This document shows, piece by piece, positions 32,569 through 42,423 of a stretch of 64,000 nt of DNA; positions within the stretch are counted from its first letter, which is position 1; the number at the start of each line of letters is the position of its first letter. The translations under genes and the position numbers were made by a program. The stretch is from Nymphaea colorata (Eukaryota; Streptophyta; Magnoliopsida; Nymphaeales; Nymphaeaceae): positions 3,870,001 through 3,934,000 of the forward strand of contig NC_045147.1 in the NCBI RefSeq assembly GCF_008831285.2, given 5' to 3'. The notes under the pieces were generated by a model. It saw only the letters and a program-made list of their open reading frames with translations, made no database searches and was not told the DNA's origin.

Positions 32569-33141
32569 AAGAGTCAAATAAATGATTTAATAAAATCCTT
32601 TAGAGGAAAAGATTGTCTACAATATTTAGACCAAATAAGAATTTATTAGAACAACAAGCCGTAAGCTGGTCAAACATTTAGATATTATCATTTAATCTTC
32701 TATAATTAATAACCATTCTGAAAATTCCTATAACAATGAAATAGGAGAGAGACTCTTTAGAAAACTTCCAGGAGAATTAGGCCAAGAAATCGTTAAAGGA
32801 TGGCCTCAATACCTCCAAATAAATCAACCCCTTAAAATATCTCAAAACATTGCTTATAGACTAGGTTATATATGCAAATATCTTGAAAAGAAATGTTCAG
32901 AAATTAAAATACAAAAACAATTAAAAGTAGACCACTCCTTTTGTAAAAATATTTATACCCCTCATAATTTCGGGGCATCATCAGAAACTAGAAAACCTGT
33001 AAGACGAAGGCGGCAAAAAATTACAAATAAAAATTTTAGAAGATCTAAAAAAATATTTCCTTAGGAAGTCAAAGAATAAATCACCTTACCTAAATAATGG
33101 CAAGACTAAAAATTTCTTATTCCAAATATATCCCAAAATAA
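32569..33141 (+). pseudogene. Endogenous caulimovirid: capsid-like region, degraded
   Basis: Short blocks in shifting frames: FRKLPGELGQEIVKGW (about 32758), YLEKKCSEIKIQKQLKVDHS (about 32880) and a basic stretch with RRRRQK (about 33003). The position between movement protein and protease, and a Lys/Arg-rich tail, fit the capsid protein region of a caulimovirid polyprotein. Many stops. Assigned mainly by position. Confidence 0.45.
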
Positions 33142-34016
33142 TTGATTAAACTACAACTTGTAACTATACAAGGAAATTTAGCTCAACACATTGATTGTCC
33201 AAAAATTTATGTAAGAAATTTAGATATTCATCTTACATATTTTATTATTGGCCTATCTTTCCTCATAGGATGCCAAGAAGGAAGAGTCATTTCTAAAAGT
33301 GGCATGCAGCTCCTTAAAAAACCATATACAACCTTCAACATGGACCACATTCTACCCTTAGTTACTCCATCTCCTATGCAAGTAAAGCATGGTGGGACCA
33401 CTGAAAAAAAGAACCCAAAAATACTAACTGCATATTGCGAAACAGGCCAAGACTGCACTTGCCCTATGAAAGGACCATGCAAACAAAAACACCAAGATTT
33501 CATTTGCCAAACAATACTAGATAAAAAATACCTCTCTACTTTTGTAGAAAATGAAGTTAAATATTTAATTCCTTCTTATGAAGGGTTAACAGATATTGAT
33601 CTGTCCAGATTTGAACAACCTTCATATCTTTTAGACAACAAAAGAATAATAAATTGTCTAGACCAAATTGGTATCAATTTCAGCTATTCCGAACTGGATG
33701 ATATTATCTCCAAACTCTCAAAACTAGAAATTCTAGGAGAAGATCCCCAGATGCATTGGGAGAAAAACAAGATAACTTGTAAACTGGACATCATAAATCT
33801 ACATTTAAGGATTAAAACTGCAAATATAAAAGATTATCTTGAAGAAAAAAAAGATATGGAAGAACATATTACAGAATTACTCAAATTAAAAGTAATTCAT
33901 ATGAGTACAAGTGCTCATCCATCATCTACCTTTATTGTCATAAACATTTTGAACAAGTTTCGTGGAAAAACCAGAATGGTTATTAATTATAGAAGATTAA
34001 ATGATAATATCTAAGT
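33142..34016 (+). pseudogene. Endogenous caulimovirid: protease to start of reverse transcriptase
   Basis: A 290-codon open frame. The N-terminal part (IYVRNLDIHLTYFIIGLSFL) sits where the aspartic protease should be, but no D-T/S-G is visible in this frame. A Cys/His cluster (CETGQDCTCPMKGPCKQKH) lies at residues about 95-113, and the RT fingers begin with CKLDIIN and end with ARMVI-type RMVINYRRLND at the very end. The RT catalytic palm is absent because the segment is cut at 34014 and joined to an inverted movement-protein copy. Longest surviving open frame of the locus. Confidence 0.75.
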
Positions 34017-35585
34017 GTTCGACCAGCTTACGGCTTGTTGTTCTAATAAATTCTCATTTTTGTCTAAATATTGAAGACACTCTTTTCCTCTAAAGGATTT
34101 TATTAAATCATTTATTTGACTCTTTTAGTAGTCAATTTTGTTATTTAAATCTCTAAGCAATTTGTTTATAGATTGCATACAGGAGATTATTGCGTCAAGC
34201 ATATTTTTATTGTATTGTGCACTTGTTTCAAGGAGTTTTTCTTGTAAAATAAGGATATCTATAATAGTATTTAGTTGTTTATTTTGGCCATGGACTTCAT
34301 GCCCATAGTCTTTGTTGAAATGACAATTATACTGTAATTGTTCTTGTCTTATATGAATTGTATGATAATTTCTAGGTAGAATTAGATCTAGGAAATTTAG
34401 TTTTTCCATTTTTTATTCCTGTTTCTCTAAGATAAATCCAACGTATGCATTTTTTGGCCCATATGTATGGGTTATTACTATCTTTAATGGGATTTTCCCA
34501 CTGGTTTTTGTTAATAATGTTTTCACTGGTCATCTTAAAAAGATGTCGAATGTCTAGCTTGAGCTTGGATTTCCTCTAAGCCTTTTAGAGATTGATCATC
34601 TTCTTCATAGATCGCTTGCTGTTGTTGTTCATAAGATATGAACTTGATGAATTCTTGTCCATGCCTATCTTCATAGTGCATGGCTTCTGTAGGCACATAT
34701 GTGGATTCTTTACTTTGGACGAAGTTTCCTACCTGCCATTCTAAGAGTTCGTCTGTATTATAAGGTTTGGGTTTTATGAATTTTATTCCCTGAGATGCCA
34801 CACATCTACAATTCCTTGAGTGTTTAAGCTATATTTGACTTGGTCATTGTCGCTAAGTCTTCCTACGACAACAACTAAGACTAGGAGGTTATCACCTTCT
34901 ATCATATCTTCATATCCTCTAGTTTGTATTCTGATACAGAGATATTTATAAAAATCTTTAATGCTCATGTATGTATTTCGGTGTTAAATATATCATTTCA
35001 GCACCTTTGTCTAGTTTATTTCCATACCTCCTAAATTTGCTTTAGTAGCTTTTTGGAAACATTGGTCTTGGACCTTAACAATGCATTTTGCTCCTGTGTT
35101 TTTCCTATGAAGAGGTTTGATTTTTACTACAATTAAACCTATGTGGATGAGGCTGTATCCATGGGTTTTAAGTGTTAAGATACCTTCTGCATTGAGCAAT
35201 GGTATGGTTTTTGTTTGGTTTTCTAGAACAGATATTGCTAGTTCTCTATTGTAAGTATATCTGCCCTCTAATCTTCTCCACTCGTTATGGTGGTAGAGGG
35301 TTTCGGGGTTTAAGACTTGTCGAAGTCCTCTTTCTTGTTGACCTTCTGAAATTTAATCTAGTACTTCTAGTTGTAGGTTATGGCTACTAGACAAATCTCT
35401 GTCTCGTCTTCTTCTAAAAGTTTAACCTAAACAAGATAGGTGTGATCTATTACCCAAAGTGGGAGTTTCTCGTAAGGTACGAAATCTTCCTATAAAGGGT
35501 GAAATTGTCATAGTTTAACTCATTGCGTAATCATGCCTCTTCTCATAAGATTGGATTCTCAATCTTTTAAAAGATCAATAGCAGT
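34015..35585 (-). pseudogene. Endogenous caulimovirid: movement protein region, copy 2 (inverted)
   Basis: The minus strand repeats the sequence of 31384-32680. Blocks: IKFIKPKPYNTDELLEWQV (about 34730-34785), GRLSDNDQVKYSLNTQGIV (about 34810-34870), YSLIHIGLIVVKI (about 35110-35155). It keeps about 280 bp (34200-34490) missing from copy 1. It shares with copy 1 the stop after the first 21 codons and two frameshifts, and has extra ones of its own. It meets copy 1's strand at 34014, forming an inverted duplication. Confidence 0.75.
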
Positions 35586-35599
35586 TGGCTCTAATACCA
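35586..35599 (-). promoter_or_regulatory. Second caulimovirid primer-binding site, inverted
   Basis: The minus strand reads TGGTATTAGAGCCA, one change from the tRNA-Met-complementary site at 31370. It faces that site, confirming the head-to-head orientation of the two viral segments. Confidence 0.8.
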
Positions 35600-36348
35600 T
35601 TTTGAAATTAATAGTTGCACTTAAAAGCTTCTGTTTGATTAACACGCATGCCTATTGCAAAATCCCCTTGCCTCAAATTTGGTTCTTGATTAAACCTACT
35701 AACTGCGTTTATGCTATTTTCCGATGGCAAATGTGTAGCCAGTTTGGTACTCTGTGCCCTAGCACTTAGGTTATCACAAGAAAAAAAAATGAGACTAAAA
35801 AGATGAGGTACAATATGCAAATTCATATAAGCATTAAACACCAACAAGTATATTAGAAAGCATCTAAGAAAACACTACTTACAGGATAAGCCCTCCTTTA
35901 TTGATCTTGTAAAAGATATACCCTCTCGTATGAGACAGGTTCTTTTCTTAGCCAATAACCGCTAACATTTTCTGTTAGGAATACAATTTTAAAAATTCCT
36001 CACACTTCAGAAGGCAAGATTTCTCTCCTAACCACACTTTGATTCTTCACCAAAAGAGATGCCCCTTCTGTTAGTGAGGACTCCTCTTTTATATAGGTCT
36101 TTGAAGTCTCTCGAGAGCCTTACATGACCATTCTTCCAGCTTATCCACAGCTTTTTTCTGCTTTTAGGCGGTAGTGAGTGAAGGGACAATCTTCTTTCTT
36201 TAGTGGGTATCTTTTGCAGTGCGCTTTGCTTTCTTTCGACAGAATACTTTTACAGCTATGGGGTCCTTTAGAAAGGACTGCATCTTTGTTGATCACATGA
36301 TGTGCTGGGTGGTCTCTTGAAAGGGACCCCTTTTGTCGTTTTACGTTG
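35600..36348 (-). promoter_or_regulatory. Second caulimovirid intergenic/promoter region, inverted
   Basis: The minus strand matches 30590-31369. A TATA-like TATATAAAAG lies at 36086-36096 (minus) and AAGGGACC palindrome remnants near 36320. The viral homology ends at about 36348, where an (AC)n run and a (TA)n run begin. Confidence 0.7.
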
Positions 36349-36349
36349 A

Positions 36350-36368
36350 CACACACACACACACACAC

Positions 36369-36418
<50 letters not shown>
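36350..36418. repeat. (AC)n then (TA)n microsatellite at the viral border
   Basis: AC repeats 36350-36369, TA repeats 36372-36418, immediately next to the end of viral homology. Confidence 0.95.
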
Positions 36419-36421
<3 letters not shown>

Positions 36422-36499
36422 CTTAACAGAACAAAGTATCCGCAACATACTATCAGTAATTAAGCAATAGTCTTCATGTTATAACATATCTCTATCTCC

Positions 36500-36648
36500 A
36501 GCATAATCAATCCTCAGAAGTGACTACGAGTAAATGCAGATATACCAATAGCCCCACCCCCTCTGGAGGGTGAACTGCAGGTCCCGATGCCGGTTGGTTC
36601 TTTTATATTTTTATTTTTGCCATAAAATTGGCGTAAGGGAAGATGCTT

Positions 36649-36650
<2 letters not shown>
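36500..36650. repeat. Right arm of long inverted repeat around the viral locus
   Basis: Inverted partner of 27946-28156. AGCATAATCAATC at the inner side and GGGAAGATGCTTTC at the outer side match well; the middle is diverged. It ends exactly where a (CT)n(AT)n run begins. Confidence 0.8.

Positions 36651-36651
<1 letters not shown>

Positions 36652-36714
<63 letters not shown>
36652..36714. repeat. (CT)n(AT)n microsatellite
   Basis: CT repeats to about 36680 and AT repeats to 36714. Confidence 0.95.
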
Positions 36715-36717
<3 letters not shown>

Positions 36718-38785
36718 AAGAAAAAATTTAACTTCAACAGGTTAATAGAATTCAACAAGACAAATAGAATGAACAGTAATTGAGAAGGATTCCCTATCCA
36801 TTTAAAGAAAATTAAATGGTAAAGGGATCTCAAAGTTCCTAACAAAATTTGAGACAAATTACTATCTAAACAAAAAATGAACTAGAACCATTAACCAGAG
36901 AAAAAGAGAGAGTAAACCACTTTAGATAATCATGTATAGGCAGCAAGTTTTCTCATTGTAGGTAATCCAGTCCATATAAGCTCCTTATCCGGGAGGAACA
37001 GCAATGAATGACATTGGTCACACTAGAAAAAGGTAGAATGTAGAAACAGAAATCAAACCAAAGGAAACAGGATCTCACGAGCCTGTGGGATGAAGCAAAT
37101 GAGAGTGGCAGGTATACCTATACAGTAGGAAAAAGAAGGAATAATTCGTGAATTCACATGAAGTTCCTGTCTACAGTAAGTCGATCCATAATAATCATGA
37201 TTAGACAAAATAGAAGCATTTATATAAGTAAATAAACAGTCCTACTCGCGATTAAGTTGCCTCTGTTGGTTTTAAAATAGGACTTTTTCCATTAAGTCCA
37301 TACAAAAACATATAAGAGGAGTTGTCCTGCTCTTTGTGTGTTGTTTCCATTATCTAATGGAAATAAGTTTGTGGCCGTGCTTCCCAGCATATAACCTTCA
37401 AAAGCATCCAATTTACTAGAACAATGTCATTAAATAGCACCACCCCTTCTAGAGCAGGATAGCAAAATCGGAGGTGGGGATCTATTGGTGGCTTAGATAA
37501 AGCTAACTATTTGTCATGAAATGTTCAAAATATGAGGCTTAATGTTGCCGCAGATCAACTTCCACCGTTGTGCTTCAAGTCACTTAGACAATGCATTTCT
37601 AAGGTGAGGCTAGCCATCAAAATAGTTGATACTCTCAGCAATGGAACTTGGTTTAGCAACGGCAACTACTGAACCAGTACACCTTTTGCACCTCTATCCT
37701 CACATTGATCATACAGAAAGCAGAAACATGCCCAGGCATCCATCAAGACCAGCTTTTTAATATGTGGGGAAAATATTAATTGATATTGAGACAAGCCTAA
37801 CCCTACAAAATCTCTATTCTAGACGTCGATTCCTATATTACAAGTCTGCTGGCAAGAGAATCAGCCACAACAGAGAGCATTGCAACTGGATGGGCCTTTT
37901 ACATCTTTATACCTGGTGAGACAACACAATACTCAACCAAAGGGGCTTGGGTCTCCCATTTCATAGAAGGCCTTCGGAATGGATTGTTTATGTATCATTA
38001 TTTTGAGCTAAATGAAAAAGGTGGTAAAGGCATGGCGGATAGTTAATGTTAAGGGTTGTCGTATAGTCTGTCTATTGATGAAGTTAGAGTCCACATGCAA
38101 GTGCCTTGTGCGAGAAAAATACACCTAGGGGGTGCAAATATTGGCCATTCTGGCCGACCAGGGGTAGCGTGGCATCAGATCCACCCTCCTAAAACAGAGC
38201 CTGCCCTCAGGCTCTGCGCGGTTCTCGCTGGTCATTCAAAACGGCTAGCAGGGACTTTTGTCCTTTTTATTTAAAAAATATTTGAGAAAATCAGCACAAA
38301 GTCTCAAATAAGAGGGGTAAAATGATCATTTTGGTAGTAAAAAATTTGGGGTGTCTACACATTATCACCCTACTAGTTGGCCATGATCATTAGTTTTCAC
38401 TTTAATGTTCTCACCTATAGGCAATTGTGCAACATTCAAATGCCTATTTTGGCCTACTTTAGCCACCTTTTTTGTCAATAAACAACAAGTTATGTAAAGT
38501 TTTATATGCTTTTAATAAAATAAATAACAAGATATATAACATTTAATAAAATTAGTTTTCTTTACTTATGGAAGAAGAAGAAGCCACCTCTCAAGCCAAA
38601 AACCCATAAATGTTTCAAGTTATTTACATTATAATTATGTCAGAACCAAAACTATCAATGCCATAAAATAATGAAGAGAAATGTAACAATCATATATTCA
38701 TTTTAACTACCAAAAATATGGCAAGTCATACATGAAACATTCAAAAAAGAAACAATATACAAAAAAAAAAACAGCCTTGACATCA
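36715..38785. other. Gene-free stretch
   Basis: No gene recognised. A GC-richer patch at 38080-38240 contains a small inverted word (GAGCCTGCCCTCAGGCTC, about 38198). 38335-38360 (AAAATTTGGGGTGTCTACA) resembles the 3' end of Tat/Ogre-type LTRs such as AAATTTGGGGTGATTACA at 45832, so part of this region may be a solo or truncated LTR; its other end was not found. Confidence 0.4.
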
Positions 38786-39890
38786 TTACTCAAAGAAAAA
38801 GAAAATGTACATGTAGTCAATCATCAACTTTCTCCCTTCGGTTGATGTTTGCCTTCGAAGTATAATCATGTTAACTGTGGTCCCTCTCATTTTTGCCCTA
38901 ACCCAATCTATGTTACTAGCTTCATCCGTTGTGGCATTGTCTTCAACATCATGTGGACTACTATTCCAGCATATTTGAAAATCATCAACGCTCATGCCAT
39001 TAGCTTATTCATGCATAGAAAATAAATTTCTTAGATTTGTCTTTATCACAACTTTCCATCTTCATTTAAATGGGATTCAATATAGAAAACTTGTTGCCAT
39101 AACAAAAGGCTCATCTTGCATGCATCTGCGAGTATAGTTAACAAATGTGAATCCAAACTCATCCTCTTTTATACCGTTTAGTCCAAAAACATTGAACTAT
39201 TCACATTTCAATAACTCATAGTTAAATTTTCCATAATGTTGCTACACAATAATATCTTCAATAGCACCATAGTAACCCTCTCGATGAGAGGAACCTAGAG
39301 GTATCTATTGAAGCTAGGAGAGGTCCAAATCCGTCTTGACATATCAGACAAATCAACAGATTTCAAGAACATAATACCCATGGGGTAGTATATGAGATAG
39401 TTTACCAATCTTATGTTTTTATATTTGTCTATCCAATTGCCATCATGCTACACCATAAATCTTTCTAGCCTATTCTTAAGTGATCACAATATTCTGTCAC
39501 AACTTTGATTGTAGAATCAAGAATGTTGCTTCACAATTTATGATGAAAGAACATTTTATACCCTTGGCCTAGTGATCGCATCTGCCATAAGCTGAAAATG
39601 GAAACTGAATGTACTAAATGGAATGCATCCATCATAGAGCCATCACCCTTCTGCACTGTCTGCCTGCTTGACAATGTCTCTTGAAGTCATTGTTGTGTGG
39701 ATCTTAGACTGAGCACCTGAAGCAATATAAGCAGGGAAAAAACTCTTCATCAAGTCAGATCCAGCATTCTTCCTCTCACTAGGTACTCTACCACCAAGTC
39801 CACTACTACAGCAACGGATCCTACTACAACCATGTCCTCCTACAGCTGTACCTCTTGTTTTGAACTCTGAAGTGCCTTCATGCATGATGC
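38786..39890 (-). pseudogene. CACTA (En/Spm) transposon relic, DUF4216-like
   Basis: On the minus strand, GYYGAIEDIIV (about 39270), then YGKFNYELLKCE (about 39215) and GIKEDEFGFTFVNYTR (about 39130-39180) followed by DEPFVMA and, after a frameshift, QVFYIE (about 39085). This order, YYG(x)(I/L)EEI..L.Y...F...CKW..., G...DE.GFT.V, DPFVLA.QA.QVFY(I/V)E, is the DUF4216 region at the C-terminus of TNP2-type CACTA transposases. 39643-39885 is an open minus frame of 80 codons (Gly/Ser/Arg rich) that I cannot place. No CACTA termini found. Stops and shifts throughout. Confidence 0.6.
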
Positions 39891-40900
39891 CTTTCCCTCT
39901 ATCTTGTGTGCTTCATTAACCTGTTCTCAAGTTAATATGAACATCCTCTTCTTCGAGATCAATTGTACCATGTTCATTTTCACTGTTATTTTCCTAGAGA
40001 TCCCCATATCTTCTTTCGGCCTCATCTGTTTCTTTTTCAATCCTATTTGCCTTCATAGGGCCTTACACAGAGCAATGACTTCATGGTGCCACATTATGAT
40101 GCACCCTAAAAGTATATGGTACTTAAAACGAGATATTCCTCCTGATATTATATTTTGTCAGTAATTACATTTAATTCTAGCCAATCAATCGAAGTCACCC
40201 TTGCACCCCAATGCCATGCAGAATTAGAACTCATATCTTCATAAAATAACTAAAAACCAATAGTAAACTTTATAAAGTAATAGAAAGCTATGGTAAAATC
40301 TCAAAAGAGAGAGACTTTTACCTTTCATAGATAAGAAATGTAAAAGCCAGCATGCTGATATGGTCTATATGCCTACAAAACATGAAAACTATGTATCATA
40401 GGTGTAGTGTATAGGTCCTTGGGCTTATACGCTATGTATTGTATGGTACATATGACATTGCTTTGATCAATTATTGAATTGGTGGACGCAAGGATCTACT
40501 AGAGATTCGCTCGGGAAAACTTAGGGTTTTCCATCCTAAGTTACTTTATATCTTTAAACAATAAATCTTGCAAAGGTTACCTTGGCCTACAAATGACTCC
40601 TCTATTTTCTAATTCGGAAACTGTAATTTTCCAGTTTGTTACTGTTTTTTCCTTACGAATCCTTCTTTGATAAACATGGCCTGAAAATGTGCCAAATTGG
40701 ATTTGTATTTTTTGTCCATTCTTGATACTCAGGATGAGGATATTTGCTTGCTTCTTATATAGCTGAAACATACACCAGTTCCTTTCCTTCGATTTTATGA
40801 TTTGGAAATTTTGAGATGGTTTCAAAACCACTCTGAGTGATCAACTTCATGTGGAACCTGCATATAAGCCAGGTAGATCATCTTCTTGCACTATGTAAAC
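39891..40900. other. Gene-free stretch upstream of the copia gag relic
   Basis: No recognisable gene. It may include the 5' LTR and leader of the copia element at 40900 (a CTTAGGGTTTTCC word at about 40520 and T-rich DNA after it), but no LTR ends or primer site could be picked out with confidence. Confidence 0.4.
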
Positions 40901-42423
40901 TCAAGCGATGGCTGAATCAGAGAACCCTAACTCGTGTGTGACCCTTTCCCCAACTCTTACAGTGAAGGCTGTTATGAAAGATCTAGATCCAGCCCTCAAA
41001 ATCACAACATCCCCTATCAATGGTGGAAACTACATCATTTGTGTGAGTCTACAAGTTTATATCTCTGCAAGAAGTCGAAGATCAGGTATGTCAATGGGAA
41101 GATCAGCGCCCCTAAAAAAACCGATTCTGGTTATGAAGAATGGAAAGCTAATTACAAAGTTGTTATGTCTTGACTTGATGGAACCAGGTATTGCCGAAGG
41201 TTCCTTTTTCTAGATTCAACCAAGGATATATAAGACACGTTAGCAGAGATATACGATGAAGACCAAAACCTGGTGGGAGTTTATCTCCTTGAATATGACA
41301 TAGCCAATTTCACAAAGGGAGAGAAGTTGTTTCATGGATACTTGAGTTCGCTCAAGGCCATGTGGGAGAAAAGTTTGATCACCTAAGAAATGATATTCTC
41401 ATGTCTTACCCATTTCCATCGTTCAACAATGTCTTTTCCATTGTGTAATGGGAGGAAACTAGACAATGAGTCATGAAAACTGAAGATAAGCTCAAGAAGG
41501 AATTTTCTCTCTTCTTATGACAAGGTTGCCTTTGTTGTCAAGTCAGAAGCACCTACACCTTCGCATGGAGACAAGAACTACTTTGTAGCAGACACTTGAT
41601 CCAGTTGTGGAAAAGGATCAATGTCTTGTACCTATTGCAAGAAACGGGGACATACCAGAGAATGTTGTTGGAACCTAAATGGTCATCCAGGGAGAGGCAG
41701 AAGTTAGGCACGTGACTCTGGACAGCGATGTGAAGATGATATAGCTGAGATTGCAAGCCTGCTCAAACAGATCACTCTCACCAATCTAGCCATTGTTGTG
41801 GAACAAGAAGTAGATAAGGGTTTGTTCATTCATAGCTTCCTTTAATAACATATAGTGGATCATTGATAGTGGTGCTGCAGACTACATGACTGCATGCTTA
41901 GATCTCTTGTTGATGTCAAATATGATAAAAGATTCATGTTAAACTTCTCGATGGATCTATTACCTCTGTAGTAGGCTATGGTTCAGTTTATATAAAAAGT
42001 CCATTACATTAGATAATGTGTTGCATATGCCTAAACATGAAATGAACTTGATATTTGTGAATAAACTGAGTAACGATTTAAACTGCTACATATTGTTCAC
42101 TGGAAAAAAGGTGATACTAGTGGACATCAAGTGTCAGACAAAGATTGGTGAATGCAGAGAAGAAAGCAACTTGTATTACTTTACTCCAAAGAACAATCCA
42201 AGAGTTCATACTACAATAAAGACAACAAAGGATACTCGGGTGTGGCACTAGAGAGTAGGCCACCCTTCAAATAAAGTCCTAAGGACTATGTTTCCCAATT
42301 CTCAATTTGTTGTTTATAATTGTGAGGCATGTACCTTGGGAAAGATGACCAGGTTGTTTTTTACTGATTCTGAACATGTAGCTGAATCATGCTTTGACTT
42401 AATATATATTGATGTTTGGGAGC
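40901..42423 (+). pseudogene. Ty1/copia gag and pre-integrase relic, cut by the Ogre element
   Basis: A gag-like start at 40907 (MAESENPNSC...) is followed, through frame changes, by NGGNY(I/H)xW-like and GYEEWKANYKVV (about 41130), LFHGYLSSLKAMWE (about 41330), and a zinc knuckle CTYCKKRGHTREC (about 41627-41666; C-x2-C-x4-H-x4-C). Later come a protease-like DSGA region (IIDSGAADYM-like, frame broken, about 41857) and the GAG-pre-integrase motif (RVGHPS about 42256; CEACTLGK about 42322), ending in the start of the integrase core (LIYIDVWE, to 42422). The rest of pol is absent because the Ogre LTR starts at 42424; no convincing continuation is seen at 58292. Confidence 0.8.

Noticed and set aside
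33142-34016. Functional viral polymerase
   Set aside because: The frame is open but the RT palm with its catalytic residues is absent and the sequence is cut and joined to an inverted segment.
38050-38360. Solo LTR ending at TTTGGGGTGTCTACA
   Set aside because: The end word resembles Tat/Ogre LTR ends, but no TG start or target duplication could be located, so it is only mentioned, not called.
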